NCBI RefSeq assembly: GCF_000622405.1
Contig: NZ_JASF01000005.1
Location: 1,364,001 to 1,428,000 of the forward strand
From: Sulfitobacter donghicola DSW-25 = KCTC 12864 = JCM 14565
GTDB lineage: Bacteria > Pseudomonadota > Alphaproteobacteria > Rhodobacterales > Rhodobacteraceae
Direction: 5' to 3'
Length of the DNA stretch: 64,000 bases
The first letter of the stretch is position 1, and each line of letters begins with the position of its first letter. This document shows positions 1 to 8,521 of this stretch, one piece after another. The notes under the pieces are model-generated. The model had not been told where the DNA came from, did not search any database, and saw only the letters and a list, made by a program, of their open reading frames with translations. The position numbers and the translations under genes were made by a program.

Positions 1-561
1 CCTCAACCAGCTCACCCTCTTTCGCGCCACCTGTGGCGTCCGAGGGTACAGCCCATTCTTTGTCAGCACCTTTATCAATCGGCAAGATCCGCCCGCCTTC
101 GGCATGTTTACGGAAGATGCCTATGATCTTTTTCGGATTTGTACCGATGCGACGGATTAGGCGCCCCTCATAGTGGTGCGCCTCTCCCTTGACCAAGGTA
201 AGCCGCGCCAAGATGCGATCGCCTGCGCCCAGCGCGGGATCAGCCGCCCGCGGGATCATCAAGACGACAGGCTCTTGCCCTTCTCCACCCCATTCCATGG
301 GCTTGGCATATAGGTCGCCATCTCCATCGGGCCCCGTAACCAGCAGCACGCTGACAGGTGGCAAACGTTCTGGGTCACTATAGGACTTTTTGCGCTTTTC
401 CAGATGCCCCTCGGCCTCCAGCTCTTTCAGCAGGCGTTTCAGATCGATCCGCGCAGCCCCTTTGATGCCGAACGCCTTTGCGATGTCACGCTTGGCGGTA
501 AGGGTCGGGTTTTCTTCGATCCAGCTGAGGATTTCTTGTTTTGTCGGTATTTTATTCATGT
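1..561 (-). CDS. rnr: Ribonuclease R, N-terminal part (runs off the left edge)
   Basis: The minus-strand frame opens at an ATG at 561 and stays open to the window edge, giving the first 187 residues. It begins MNKIPTKQEILSWIEENP, a winged-helix-like start, followed by a basic segment and beta-rich OB-type sequence with FRKHAEGGRILP, as in the cold-shock part of RNase R. RNase R is a processive 3'-5' exoribonuclease of the RNB family that degrades structured RNA. The catalytic RNB domain lies outside the window, so I cannot check its aspartates. The gene starts about 35 bases after the stop of the DUF2064 gene and is probably the last member of the dapE operon. Confidence in the family is high from the N-terminus and length of the open frame. 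Confidence 0.85.
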
Positions 562-595
562 GAAGGGCCTAGCACGGTGACAAAGGCGCGTCACA

Positions 596-1168
596 TTAAT
601 TTAGGTCGGCCACTGTATCTACGTCTCGCAAGGTCGCAACTGTGGCTATGCGGTGATCAGGCAGGGTCGCCATAGTATCGGATAACGCATGTTCGGTTGA
701 CCACCGCACCCCATCAAAAATGCTAGGCGGAACAGCCTTGCTGCGCTTTAGCCCAACCAGCCAATATCCACCGTCAACAGCAGGTCCAAAAACTGCGTCA
801 TGATTGCCCAGCGCGGCAAACGCCTCTGCAATGCGGTCTGCGTTTACGTCTGGAATATCCCCACCAATCACACAGACAGGACCAATTGCAGGCGCGCGCA
901 AAGCGCGTTCCATCCGGTCCCCCAGATTTCCACGCCCTTGTGGCATGCGCTGGAATCGCTGTGGCCAAACCCTTGTCGTCATGCCTGTACGATCCGGTGC
1001 GACGGCCAAAATAACATTCCAACGCGGGTCTTCTATTCGGTTCAAAAGTCGGCGCACCTGATGCCGAAACCACCATGCGGAACCAACCATACCTATATCG
1101 CGGCCCAGACGGGTTTTTACCCGCCCCGCCTGAGGCACCTTTAACATGACAACCACAGTCTGTTTCAC
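596..1168 (-). CDS. DUF2064 / TIGR04282-type glycosyltransferase-like protein
   Basis: 190 residues. The N-terminus reads VVVMLKVPQAGRVKTRLG, the nucleotide-binding start of the CofC/MobA-like GT-A fold, and the middle has GGDIPDVNADRI and the block FGPAVDGGYWLVGL, which are hallmarks of the DUF2064 family. Members are putative nucleotidyl- or glycosyl-transferases whose substrate is unknown. I chose the GTG start at 1168: it overlaps the upstream acetyltransferase stop in the four bases GTGA, a translational-coupling arrangement, and includes the family's conserved first strand. An internal ATG eight codons later would cut that strand. Rhodobacteraceae commonly keep this gene beside dapE. 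The exact reaction cannot be told from sequence. Confidence 0.8.
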   Translation of the reverse strand: MKQTVVVMLKVPQAGRVKTRLGRDIGMVGSAWWFRHQVRRLLNRIEDPRWNVILAVAPDRTGMTTRVWPQRFQRMPQGRGNLGDRMERALRAPAIGPVCVIGGDIPDVNADRIAEAFAALGNHDAVFGPAVDGGYWLVGLKRSKAVPPSIFDGVRWSTEHALSDTMATLPDHRIATVATLRDVDTVADLN

Positions 1169-1581
1169 AGGTTTTTCTCCATCATCTGGTGCGGCTCACC
1201 TTCGTCTAGATACGGTTCTGCAAAGGCCCGAAAACCCAGCTTTTCATAAAACCCAACCGCATGGGCCTGCGCACCCAATACAACGCGGGCCATCTTGTTT
1301 TGCCTTGCGACCTGAACAGCTGCTTGAATCAATCGCGCGCCAAGCCCAGTGCCGCGCCCAGATCTCAAAACGCAGACGCGGCCGATCTTTGCCGTATCCT
1401 CTTTGATAAACACTCGGGCTGTTCCGATCGGCGTCCCGTCTTGCTCGGCGAGCAAATGAATACTGACAGGGTCTAGCTCGTCTATTTCACCTTCAGCGGA
1501 ATAGCCTTGCTCTTGGACAAAGACCTGATGGCGCAGGGCATAGCAGGTTTCGCGGTCTTGGGTTTCATGGATATTAATCAA
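1165..1581 (-). CDS. GNAT family N-acetyltransferase (ElaA-like)
   Basis: 138 residues with the GNAT layout: an N-terminal strand with [14 protein letters not shown], which is typical of ElaA/PhnO-like members, a middle strand GTARVFI, the acetyl-CoA pyrophosphate loop [16 protein letters not shown] near residues 71-86, and the closing [10 protein letters not shown] near residues 111-120. It should transfer an acetyl group from acetyl-CoA to a small amine; the acceptor is unknown. The start is a TTG at 1581 that overlaps the dapE stop (TTGA), so the gene is probably translated by coupling to dapE. The downstream DUF2064 gene overlaps it in turn. Confidence 0.82.
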   Translation of the reverse strand: MINIHETQDRETCYALRHQVFVQEQGYSAEGEIDELDPVSIHLLAEQDGTPIGTARVFIKEDTAKIGRVCVLRSGRGTGLGARLIQAAVQVARQNKMARVVLGAQAHAVGFYEKLGFRAFAEPYLDEGEPHQMMEKNL

Positions 1582-2732
1582 GAAAAATAGTCCTGAAGAA
1601 TGCGGGTATAGACGGTTTTCAACTCGCGAATGTGATCCACGCGCACATGTTCATCCACTTGGTGCATCGACTGGCCGACAAGGCCAAATTCAACAACGGG
1701 GCAGTGCGATTTTACAAACCGCGCATCCGATGTACCGCCTGTGGTCGATAGTTCGGGTTTAACACCGGTCACGGCCTCGACCGCGTTTGATACCATGGCT
1801 GACAGGGCACCTGGAGGGGTGATAAAGCTCTCGCCGGATATCTTTATGTGTGTTTCAACCTCTACACCAAAGGTTTCCCGAATTGCCGCGACTTCCTCTT
1901 CGATCCACGCGGTCAGGCTTGCGCCTGAATGGGTGTCGTTAAAACGGATATTCACCGCCGATGTACATTCGGCAGGAATAACATTGGTTGCAGGGTTGCC
2001 AGTGTCGACCGTGACCACAGCAAGGGTGGAGGGATCAAAGTGATCGGTGCCTTTGTCCAGCTCGTGGCTAGCCAAACGATCCATCAGTCGAACCATGGCA
2101 GGCAGCGGGTTATTAGCGCGGTGCGGATATGCCGAATGCCCCTGTTTACCGATGACACGGAACTTGATCGTCATCGAACCGCGCCGCCCGATCTTGATCA
2201 TCTCACCCATGGTGTTCGGACAAGTCGGCTCTCCTACCAAACAGACATCCATGCGTTCGTTATTGTTTTCCATATGCTCAAGCAGGGCCAGCGTGCCGTC
2301 TACGGATTCGCCTTCTTCGTCACCTGTAATCGCGATGACAATTGAACCATCAGGGGGTGTTTGGCGGACAAAATCAATGGCCGCTGCAGCAAATGCCGCC
2401 ACACCAGATTTCATATCGGTAGTGCCACGGCCATACATTACACCGTCTTTGATTTCAGCGCCAAAGGGCGGCATCGTCCAAGCGGCCTCATCCCCGATAG
2501 GCACAACATCGGTGTGACCATTAAAGCCAAAGTTGCGCGTGTTTCCCTGTGTGCCCCAGCGCGCAAACAGGTTGCGAATGCCCCCCCGATTCGCCCAAGC
2601 ACATGAAAACCCGGCCTCGCCCAGCAGGTCATTCAGAATATCCAATGCGCCGGCGTCTTCTGGCGTGACAGAAGGACAGCGGACCAGAGCCGCGGTTAGA
2701 TCAACGGGATCTACTGGGGTGAATTCGGACAT
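1578..2732 (-). CDS. dapE: Succinyl-diaminopimelate desuccinylase
   Basis: 384 residues, the usual DapE length. It hydrolyses N-succinyl-LL-diaminopimelate to succinate and LL-diaminopimelate in the succinylase branch of lysine and meso-DAP synthesis, in the cytoplasm. Di-zinc M20 peptidase-fold ligands are visible: GHTDVVP (His73, Asp75), TTDMK (Asp106), the acidic DEEGE around residues 138-142, GEPT (Glu168) and the late histidine in SMHQVDEHV. The dimerisation domain occupies roughly residues 180-295 and contains [10 protein letters not shown]. It is first in an overlapping set with the acetyltransferase and DUF2064 genes. dapD, which makes the precursor two steps earlier in the pathway, lies about 3.7 kb away on the same strand. 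Confidence 0.95.
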   Translation of the reverse strand: MSEFTPVDPVDLTAALVRCPSVTPEDAGALDILNDLLGEAGFSCAWANRGGIRNLFARWGTQGNTRNFGFNGHTDVVPIGDEAAWTMPPFGAEIKDGVMYGRGTTDMKSGVAAFAAAAIDFVRQTPPDGSIVIAITGDEEGESVDGTLALLEHMENNNERMDVCLVGEPTCPNTMGEMIKIGRRGSMTIKFRVIGKQGHSAYPHRANNPLPAMVRLMDRLASHELDKGTDHFDPSTLAVVTVDTGNPATNVIPAECTSAVNIRFNDTHSGASLTAWIEEEVAAIRETFGVEVETHIKISGESFITPPGALSAMVSNAVEAVTGVKPELSTTGGTSDARFVKSHCPVVEFGLVGQSMHQVDEHVRVDHIRELKTVYTRILQDYFS

Positions 2733-2995
2733 GCAAAAGGCTCCTGTAATAACTCCAACCCTTATCCCTTCTGTGACGTAAAAGTGCCAGCCCCCGCACG
2801 CGCGTCGAAAGCCGCTTCATTTATGTCAAAATTGTGGTAATCTGATCGGTAATAAATAACCCGAGGCAGGGTAATAGCAGTTTCATCACCTGAAAACAGG
2901 GATGTACGCGTCCGATACGGACCTGAATGGAATAGGGGAAAACCCCTGTCTGGCTGTGGCTTGTTCTGTCTCACATATCGGTTTGAGGCAGTGAA

Positions 2996-4579
2996 ATGGT
3001 AACAGCGTCGGAACTTAGCATTGAAACGGTGCGTGAAGGCACAACCGCCACGGATATGGCGCAGGAGATTTTCGGCACGGGCGTGACCGTTACCGGCGCG
3101 ACGTATTATGGCGACAACGACAGTGCTGGTATTTATACAGGCGGTGATAGCACCTCACCCGGTGTTGTTCCTGGTGATACAGGCGTGATCATGTCTACCG
3201 GTGAAGCCGAAGATTTCACCAACTCCAGCGGGCAATCCAACCAGAGCACCAACACAACCACCAACACATCCGGCACGAATAATTTCAACCCGTACAATAC
3301 GGCGGCTGGTGGTACCACATATGATGCTTCCACTTTGGACATCGACTTTATTCCTGACAACGATAAATTGACGATGCAATTTGTCTTTAGCTCGGAAGAA
3401 TACCCCGAGTTTGCGAATTCCATTTATCAGGATTTCTTTGGCGTTTGGATCAATGGGCAGTTTGTCGAACATGATGTTGGCGACGGTACGACTGCGCCGT
3501 TCAACATTTCGACGACCAACAACATCAACATGTATGTTGATAACACAAACGACGATTACAACACCGAGATGGATGGTTTTACCATCACGCTCACCCTAAC
3601 CATGGATGTAAATCCCGGTGTCACCAACTCAATGCGGATCGCCCTCGCTGATACAGGTGACAGCAGCTATGACTCTAATGTTCTGATTGCCGGAGACTCG
3701 ATCCAGACCGAGCTGATCGCCGTGTCAGACGATGTGAACGTTTATCCTGACGGCACCACCACCCTTGATGTGCTCAGCAACGATATCAACAACACTGGAG
3801 GCAGCACGCTGACGGTGACTCACATCAACGGGCAACCCGTTGCCGTGGGGACAACTGTTATTCTTCCTACAGGTCAGGCCGTCACGTTAAATGCCGATGG
3901 TACCTTTAACATTGTTGGTGACGGCGACGAAGAAGACTTCAACTTTACCTACACCGTCAATAACGGCAGCGAGACCGATGTCGGTTTTGTAAACGCCACC
4001 TCTGTTCCTTGCTTTGTTGCTGGCACCCTTATCGCCACGCCCGACGGAGACCGCCGCGCCGAGACTTTGCAGCCTGGGGATTTGGTGATGACAAAAGACG
4101 AAGGCGCCCAGCCCTTGCGCTGGCTTGGATCCCGCAAGGTCGCGGCCACAGGTGATTTTGCCCCCATCCACATCCGCGCAAATACGCTAGGGCAGCACCG
4201 CGATTTGCTGGTGTCACCGCTGCACCGCGTGCTGATCAAAGACAATTTGGCCGAACTTCTCTTTGGCGAAGCCGAGGTTCTGGTTGCTGCCCGTGACCTT
4301 GTGAATGATCACTCGATCACCCGCCGTGAAGGCGGCGAGGTCACCTATGTCCACTTGCTATTTGATCGCCATCAGGTGGTGTTTTCCGAAGGGTTAGAGA
4401 CTGAAAGCTTCCTACCCGGCCCGCAAACTGCCTCTAGTTTCGAAGCAGAAGTGGTCGAAGAAATCTACAGTGTCTTCCCTGAACTAGATCCCGAAACCGG
4501 CGCAGGTTACCCGATAGCTGCGCGCCGTATGTTGAAACGATATGAAGCGGAGCTATTACGCGCCGTAAAGGTGGCTTAA
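2996..4579 (+). CDS. Choice-of-anchor L / VCBS-like / Hint domain protein
   Basis: 527 residues in three parts. Residues 1-240 carry the choice-of-anchor L pattern: a Ser/Thr/Asn-rich stretch, FVFSSEEYPEF near 129-139, GFTITLTLTM near 194-203 and ADTGDSSYDSNVLIAG near 218-233. Residues 243-335 look like a VCBS or cadherin-like repeat (DVLSNDI, LNADGTFNIVGDGDEEDF). From 336 onward is a Hint (Hedgehog/intein) domain: Cys339 in VPCFVAGTLIATPDG and the TxxH-type motif SPLH at 407-410. No C-terminal splice asparagine is evident, so self-cleavage without splicing is the likeliest chemistry. There is no signal peptide; a surface or secreted role is an inference from the domains. The start is the ATG at 2996 behind GAGG. 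The next Hint gene begins on the base after its stop. Confidence 0.8.
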   Translation: MVTASELSIETVREGTTATDMAQEIFGTGVTVTGATYYGDNDSAGIYTGGDSTSPGVVPGDTGVIMSTGEAEDFTNSSGQSNQSTNTTTNTSGTNNFNPYNTAAGGTTYDASTLDIDFIPDNDKLTMQFVFSSEEYPEFANSIYQDFFGVWINGQFVEHDVGDGTTAPFNISTTNNINMYVDNTNDDYNTEMDGFTITLTLTMDVNPGVTNSMRIALADTGDSSYDSNVLIAGDSIQTELIAVSDDVNVYPDGTTTLDVLSNDINNTGGSTLTVTHINGQPVAVGTTVILPTGQAVTLNADGTFNIVGDGDEEDFNFTYTVNNGSETDVGFVNATSVPCFVAGTLIATPDGDRRAETLQPGDLVMTKDEGAQPLRWLGSRKVAATGDFAPIHIRANTLGQHRDLLVSPLHRVLIKDNLAELLFGEAEVLVAARDLVNDHSITRREGGEVTYVHLLFDRHQVVFSEGLETESFLPGPQTASSFEAEVVEEIYSVFPELDPETGAGYPIAARRMLKRYEAELLRAVKVA

Positions 4580-5674
4580 ATGACTTGGATTGCTCTAACA
4601 GACCATAGCGAACGGCGGCTGTCACTGCGCGGCTTGGGCCACGAAAAACGCCAGACGCCTATCGTTGCTGATACGCCCGACCAGATCCTCAATCGCGGCA
4701 GTATCGTTTTCGAAACCCAAGTTGCCGAAGACAGCAAACCCCAAGTTCTGTTCGGCTATACTACACCTCACCCAAGCCACCGCAGCCTTGTTTTTCAGGC
4801 AATTCCAGGCGGTGGTGTTTCAATGGTGCAGGTGCAGGGCGATGATATTGCCCACGCTGCAATTGCCCACGAAAACGCAGGACGCGCAGAAGTTCTGCGC
4901 CTGACTTATGCGTGGGACATCAAATATAATTGGGGGCGGCTCACGCTAGAACAGGTTGGGGAAACAGCCGTGACCAGCGTAGTGGTCGAAAACCCGCTTC
5001 CTCTAACGCTAGATGATTTACGTGATCTGATGCTGGGTCGCGGAAGCCACGATTACGCGCCCGATATGGTATTTGCAGCGCTTTCGGATCAAATCGAACC
5101 GATTGGAACCGGACCGACCCTTGCGCCCAATACCCCCATTGCGACCCCGTGGGGGTACCGCAACGCAGGCACTTTGAAACGGGGTGACACAGTATACACA
5201 GCCAATGGCGAGGTTGTTCCTGTCTTGCAGACAGTAACCCGTTCAGTACCCGCACGCGGCAGCTTTGCCCCGATCCGAATGCGTGCGCCCTATTACGGGC
5301 TGTTGGACGACATCATCGTCGCACCCGAACAGCATGTCGTCATTGACGGGCCTGAGGTGGAATACCTGTTCTCATGTGAAAAAGTGCTGACACCCGCCCG
5401 AAATCTGGTGAACGGTTTTGCGGCCCGTACCGAGCCATGCGGGCAGCTCACACAATACAGCCAGATCATTTTACCAAATCACGAAACGATTTTGGCCAGC
5501 GGCGCACCGTTGGAAAGCATGTACATTGGTCGTATGCGTCGCGACTCGCATCAGCTCGCCTCTAGCGTTCTGTTTGGTGTGGATCGCAACGACCTGCCAG
5601 AGCATAAATCGCCCTCGCATAAAGTTCTGAAGTGGTATGAGGCCATCCATTTGGCCAAACGCCGTGCCGCCTGA
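4580..5674 (+). CDS. Hint-fold protein with degenerate catalytic residues
   Basis: 364 residues; its ATG follows directly on the TAA of the preceding Hint gene, so the two are surely co-transcribed. Residues 1-175 are not a family I recognise: beta-rich, with WDIKYNWGRLTLEQ around 112-125, possibly a lectin-like sandwich. Residues 176-364 align by eye with the Hint domain next door (APNTPIATPWG, FAPIRMRAP, ARNLVNGF, LPNHETILASG, and a final VLKWYEA). The position of catalytic Cys is Thr180, and the SPLH motif is replaced by APEQ at 248-251, so both canonical catalytic positions appear lost. It may be a structural or binding partner of its neighbour. No signal peptide or membrane segment is seen. 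Confidence 0.75.
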   Translation: MTWIALTDHSERRLSLRGLGHEKRQTPIVADTPDQILNRGSIVFETQVAEDSKPQVLFGYTTPHPSHRSLVFQAIPGGGVSMVQVQGDDIAHAAIAHENAGRAEVLRLTYAWDIKYNWGRLTLEQVGETAVTSVVVENPLPLTLDDLRDLMLGRGSHDYAPDMVFAALSDQIEPIGTGPTLAPNTPIATPWGYRNAGTLKRGDTVYTANGEVVPVLQTVTRSVPARGSFAPIRMRAPYYGLLDDIIVAPEQHVVIDGPEVEYLFSCEKVLTPARNLVNGFAARTEPCGQLTQYSQIILPNHETILASGAPLESMYIGRMRRDSHQLASSVLFGVDRNDLPEHKSPSHKVLKWYEAIHLAKRRAA

Positions 5675-5677
5675 CCC

Positions 5678-6016
5678 TTAGTCAAAGAACGGCGTCACTT
5701 GCGCCACGATAACCGAGTTTTCTTCGAGCGCGCGTTGCATCAATGCGCGCTCTTCTTCATCAATCTCATGGCCTTCGGCCTCACGCTCGGCCAAGGTGCC
5801 GTAGCCGGTGACATCCAAAGGTGCCGTATCCGCCTGCTTCAAGATCGCGACGGTTTCACGCACGGCCTCTGCCTCATCAATCCCCGAGGCAAAGCACATC
5901 AGCGCCGCGCCTGTCGCCTTGGCTGGCAAACCGTCACCGGTTTTTCGGCCGATCTCGACCAGCAGCGTGAACACCTGTTGGCGGGATGGTTTTTTGGGTT
6001 TCTTTTCGTCGGACAT
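5678..6016 (-). CDS. Conserved-looking hypothetical protein, 112 aa
   Basis: I do not recognise the family. The protein starts with a lysine/proline-rich segment (MSDEKKPKKPSRQQVF), then a helical middle containing GRKTGDGLPAKATGAALMCFASG and AEAVRETVAILKQA, and ends in an acidic helical region (EREAEGHEIDEEERALMQ). No signal peptide, membrane span or metal motif is seen, so a cytoplasmic protein is likely. The start at 6016 has AAGG about eleven bases upstream. Codon use resembles neighbouring genes and the frame is uninterrupted, which argues for a real gene. It converges tail-to-tail with the Hint pair, three bases apart, and lies downstream of dapD and the next hypothetical gene. Confidence 0.7.
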   Translation of the reverse strand: MSDEKKPKKPSRQQVFTLLVEIGRKTGDGLPAKATGAALMCFASGIDEAEAVRETVAILKQADTAPLDVTGYGTLAEREAEGHEIDEEERALMQRALEENSVIVAQVTPFFD

Positions 6017-6085
6017 AGCAAAGTCAGCCTTAGCTCAGGGAAGATGGAGGTCTAGACGCTCATTCAAGGTTTGAAAAGACCAGAC

Positions 6086-6439
6086 CTATTCGCACTTGCG
6101 CAACATACTGATGCGTCCGCCTTTTTGGATCACTGAAATACCGTTTTCGGTCTTCATGATCATAATACGGCGATGCCATGGTGCACCATCAGCGCGGCAA
6201 ATCGCATCGTATAAAACAGCGTCCATGCCACTGACAGCAACCGGATCCCGCAGCGTGCATCTGCTGCCGACAGCAAAGAACAAATTCGAGGTCAGCAAAA
6301 TCGCGCCGCCGTCCTTGCCAATACTCTTGCAGTCCCAGCTGTCTCCTGACGGGTGGTCAGGTCGATACCGCCCATCATGAGGGCCTGCCCCAGCCGCTAC
6401 CGCAATAGCAATAAACAGCAAGGGCAGGAAAAACCGCAT
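6086..6439 (-). CDS. Small secreted hypothetical protein, 117 aa
   Basis: The N-terminus [20 protein letters not shown] is a clear Sec signal peptide with likely cleavage around residues 17-20. The mature part has four cysteines (in WDCKSI, SRCTLR, AICRADG and the final RKCE), which could make two disulfides in the periplasm. The family is not one I recognise. The ATG overlaps the dapD stop by one base (TGATG), so it is expressed with dapD. A role linked to the cell wall is possible from the neighbour but is only inference. Confidence 0.7.
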   Translation of the reverse strand: MRFFLPLLFIAIAVAAGAGPHDGRYRPDHPSGDSWDCKSIGKDGGAILLTSNLFFAVGSRCTLRDPVAVSGMDAVLYDAICRADGAPWHRRIMIMKTENGISVIQKGGRISMLRKCE

Positions 6440-7266
6440 CAGTCGCGCAGCAGCTCGTTGATGGATGTTTTTGAACGTGTCTTTTCATCCACGCGCTTAA
6501 CAATCACTGCGCAATAAAGGTGTACGCCATTCTTGGAAGGCATAGAGCCTGCAACAACAACGGAACCCGCAGGCACTTCGCCGTACATAACTTCGCCGGT
6601 TTCACGGTCCAGAATTTTGGTCGACTGGCCGATGAATACGCCCATACCCAAAACCGAACCTTCGCGAACGATACAACCTTCAACAACTTCGGAGCGCGCC
6701 CCGATAAAGCAGTTGTCTTCGATGATTGTTGGGCCGGCCTGCATCGGTTCTAGAACACCGCCAATGCCAACGCCGCCGGATAGGTGAACGTTTTTACCAA
6801 TCTGCGCGCAGGAACCGACAGTCGCCCACGTATCAACCATTGTGCCGCTATCGACATATGCGCCGATGTTCACAAAGGATGGCATCAGCACCACACCCGG
6901 AGCGATATAGGCCGACTTGCGAACAACGCAGTTTGGAACCGCACGAAACCCTGCTTCTTTCCACTGTGCATCGCCCCAGCCTTTGAACTTGCTGTCGACT
7001 TTATCCCACCAGCCAGCGCCCTGCGGGCCACCTTCCTGCTGTTCCATATCTTTGATGCGGAAACCCAGAAGAACGGCTTTTTTCGCCCATTGGTTTACGT
7101 GCCAATCGCCATTGTCCATCTTTTCAGCAACGCGCAATGTGCCGCCATCTAGCGCCGCCAGCGTTGATTCAATTGCGTCACGGGTTTCACCCGTGGTTGC
7201 GGAAGTGATGCTGTCGCGGTTTTCCCACGCGGCTTCGATGGCCGTTTCAAGCTGTGCATTGGACAT
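6439..7266 (-). CDS. dapD: Tetrahydrodipicolinate N-succinyltransferase
   Basis: 275 residues, full length for DapD. It transfers succinyl from succinyl-CoA to tetrahydrodipicolinate, opening the succinylase branch of the diaminopimelate/lysine pathway. The N-terminal helical domain is followed by the left-handed beta-helix of hexapeptide repeats from about residue 115 ([55 protein letters not shown]), then [17 protein letters not shown] and a C-terminal region beginning [11 protein letters not shown]. The ATG at 7266 is preceded by GGAGCTC at a good distance. A secreted hypothetical gene is coupled downstream. dapE, acting two steps later, is on the same strand further along. Confidence 0.95.
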   Translation of the reverse strand: MSNAQLETAIEAAWENRDSITSATTGETRDAIESTLAALDGGTLRVAEKMDNGDWHVNQWAKKAVLLGFRIKDMEQQEGGPQGAGWWDKVDSKFKGWGDAQWKEAGFRAVPNCVVRKSAYIAPGVVLMPSFVNIGAYVDSGTMVDTWATVGSCAQIGKNVHLSGGVGIGGVLEPMQAGPTIIEDNCFIGARSEVVEGCIVREGSVLGMGVFIGQSTKILDRETGEVMYGEVPAGSVVVAGSMPSKNGVHLYCAVIVKRVDEKTRSKTSINELLRD

Positions 7267-7411
7267 GTTGGAGCTCCGTTTGAATGAATTGCTTGAAAAG
7301 CGCTATACGCGCAGCGGCCTTCCCGCGCAATCCTCACTACTGTCACGGTCAATAGGCAACGACACCAATCCCCTCACGCAAGCTTGCACAGTATCTCATA
7401 GTCAATATGCA

Positions 7412-7429
7412 TAATCACGTGCATGATTA
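7412..7429. promoter_or_regulatory. Inverted repeat TAATCA-N6-TGATTA between dapD and LOG gene
   Basis: A perfect 6-base inverted repeat separated by six bases lies 28 bases upstream of the LOG-family start, inside the 190-base divergent region with dapD. Its size and symmetry fit a dimeric repressor or activator site. No cognate regulator is encoded nearby, and I cannot assign a family. Confidence 0.4.
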
Positions 7430-7456
7430 GTCGGAATCAGAAATCTTGAGGAAACA

Positions 7457-8299
7457 ATGAGCCAAAAGAACCAACACCCGTTGCGCGACGCGCATACAGA
7501 TCGCGATGCGGCAGATGTCGTTCCGGTAACCCCACAAACCCAAGCGCCAGCATACAAGCTGGCCTTCAACGACTTTGACTTTTTATGCCGCGACGAACTG
7601 CGGCCTGTCCGTCTTCAGCTAGAGCTACTTAAGCCAGAAATGATGCTAGACGAATACGGCGTTCAATCGACGATCGTTCTGTTCGGTGGCGCACGCATTC
7701 CTGAACCCGCAAAGAAAGATACCGCGCGGACAAAAACGCTGGCTGATCTTTCGCAGTTTTACGACGAAGCGCGCGAATTCGCCCGCCTGATGACTCTTAA
7801 GTCAAAGGAAAGCGGCGGACGTGAGGATGTTGTCGTAACAGGCGGTGGCCCCGGCGTGATGGAGGCAGGCAACCGCGGCGCCGTAGAAGCAGACGGCGTT
7901 TCGATCGGGCTGAACATCGTTCTTCCCTTTGAACAGGCGCCGAATGAATACGTCACGCCTGACCTGTGTTTTAACTTTCACTACTTCGCGATCCGGAAAA
8001 TGCATTTCCTGATGCGCGCAAAAGCGATCTGTGTGTTCCCTGGTGGCTTTGGCACCTTGGACGAAACATTTGAGGCCCTAACCCTGATTCAGACAGGCCG
8101 CATGGAACGTGTTCCATTCTTGCTGTTTGGCCGCGCATTCTGGGAAAGCATCATCAATTGGGATGCTCTGGCCGACGCGGGCACGATCTCTGCCGAGGAT
8201 CTCGATCTCTTCCGCTTTGTCGAAACAGCGCAAGAGGCGATGGACCTCATCGAAAACTGGGGCGAGCCATCAGCGCGCGACAGCGTTCCAGGCAGATGA
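7457..8299 (+). CDS. LOG family protein (TIGR00730-type Rossmann fold)
   Basis: 280 residues. The family signature of cytokinin riboside 5'-monophosphate phosphoribohydrolases is present: GGGPGVMEAGNRGA at residues 129-142, the Arg180-Lys181 pair in FAIRKMHF, and PGGFGTLDE at 195-203 carrying the catalytic glutamate. It is longer than minimal LOG proteins because of an N-terminal helical extension of about 70 residues, which fits the larger Pseudomonas-type subgroup. Bacterial members cleave the N-glycosidic bond of purine nucleotides such as AMP; some are mis-named lysine decarboxylases. The start at 7457 has GAGGAA upstream. It ends adjacent to a converging small gene. Activity is inferred from the motif only. 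Confidence 0.85.
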   Translation: MSQKNQHPLRDAHTDRDAADVVPVTPQTQAPAYKLAFNDFDFLCRDELRPVRLQLELLKPEMMLDEYGVQSTIVLFGGARIPEPAKKDTARTKTLADLSQFYDEAREFARLMTLKSKESGGREDVVVTGGGPGVMEAGNRGAVEADGVSIGLNIVLPFEQAPNEYVTPDLCFNFHYFAIRKMHFLMRAKAICVFPGGFGTLDETFEALTLIQTGRMERVPFLLFGRAFWESIINWDALADAGTISAEDLDLFRFVETAQEAMDLIENWGEPSARDSVPGR

Positions 8300-8521
8300 T
8301 CAGTTAAACAGCTCTTCTGGAAGCTCACACAGTGTTACGTGATGTGGCAGAGTTTCCAGAAGATGTTTGCCATCATCTGTGTCACGTATCGAATAACCAT
8401 ACCCTGCTAGGCGGTGTTTCCATTCACGTGCAGACAAAGCTACGGCACGTTCGCGTGCGACAATCTGCATTACCTCATCGGTAACAAAGGCGTCTTGTTT
8501 AATAACGATCGACATTTTCAC
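8300..8521 (-). CDS. Small hypothetical protein, 73 aa
   Basis: An open frame beginning MKMSIVIKQDAFVTDEVMQI and ending CELPEELFN. It contains RAVALSAREWKHRLAGYGYSI, resembling a short conserved cytoplasmic protein. No known domain, signal peptide or membrane span is recognised. An AGGAGA motif lies just upstream of the start (minus strand of the 8521-8530 region), supporting translation. Its stop directly abuts the stop of the LOG gene in convergent orientation. I judge it probably real from the ribosome binding site and typical codon use, but the function is unknown. Confidence 0.6.
   Translation of the reverse strand: MKMSIVIKQDAFVTDEVMQIVARERAVALSAREWKHRLAGYGYSIRDTDDGKHLLETLPHHVTLCELPEELFN

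Noticed and set aside
2762..2974. 70-codon minus-strand frame between dapE and the Hint genes
   Set aside because: Composition is not protein-like, there is no ribosome binding site, and it overlaps the expected promoter of the Hint operon.
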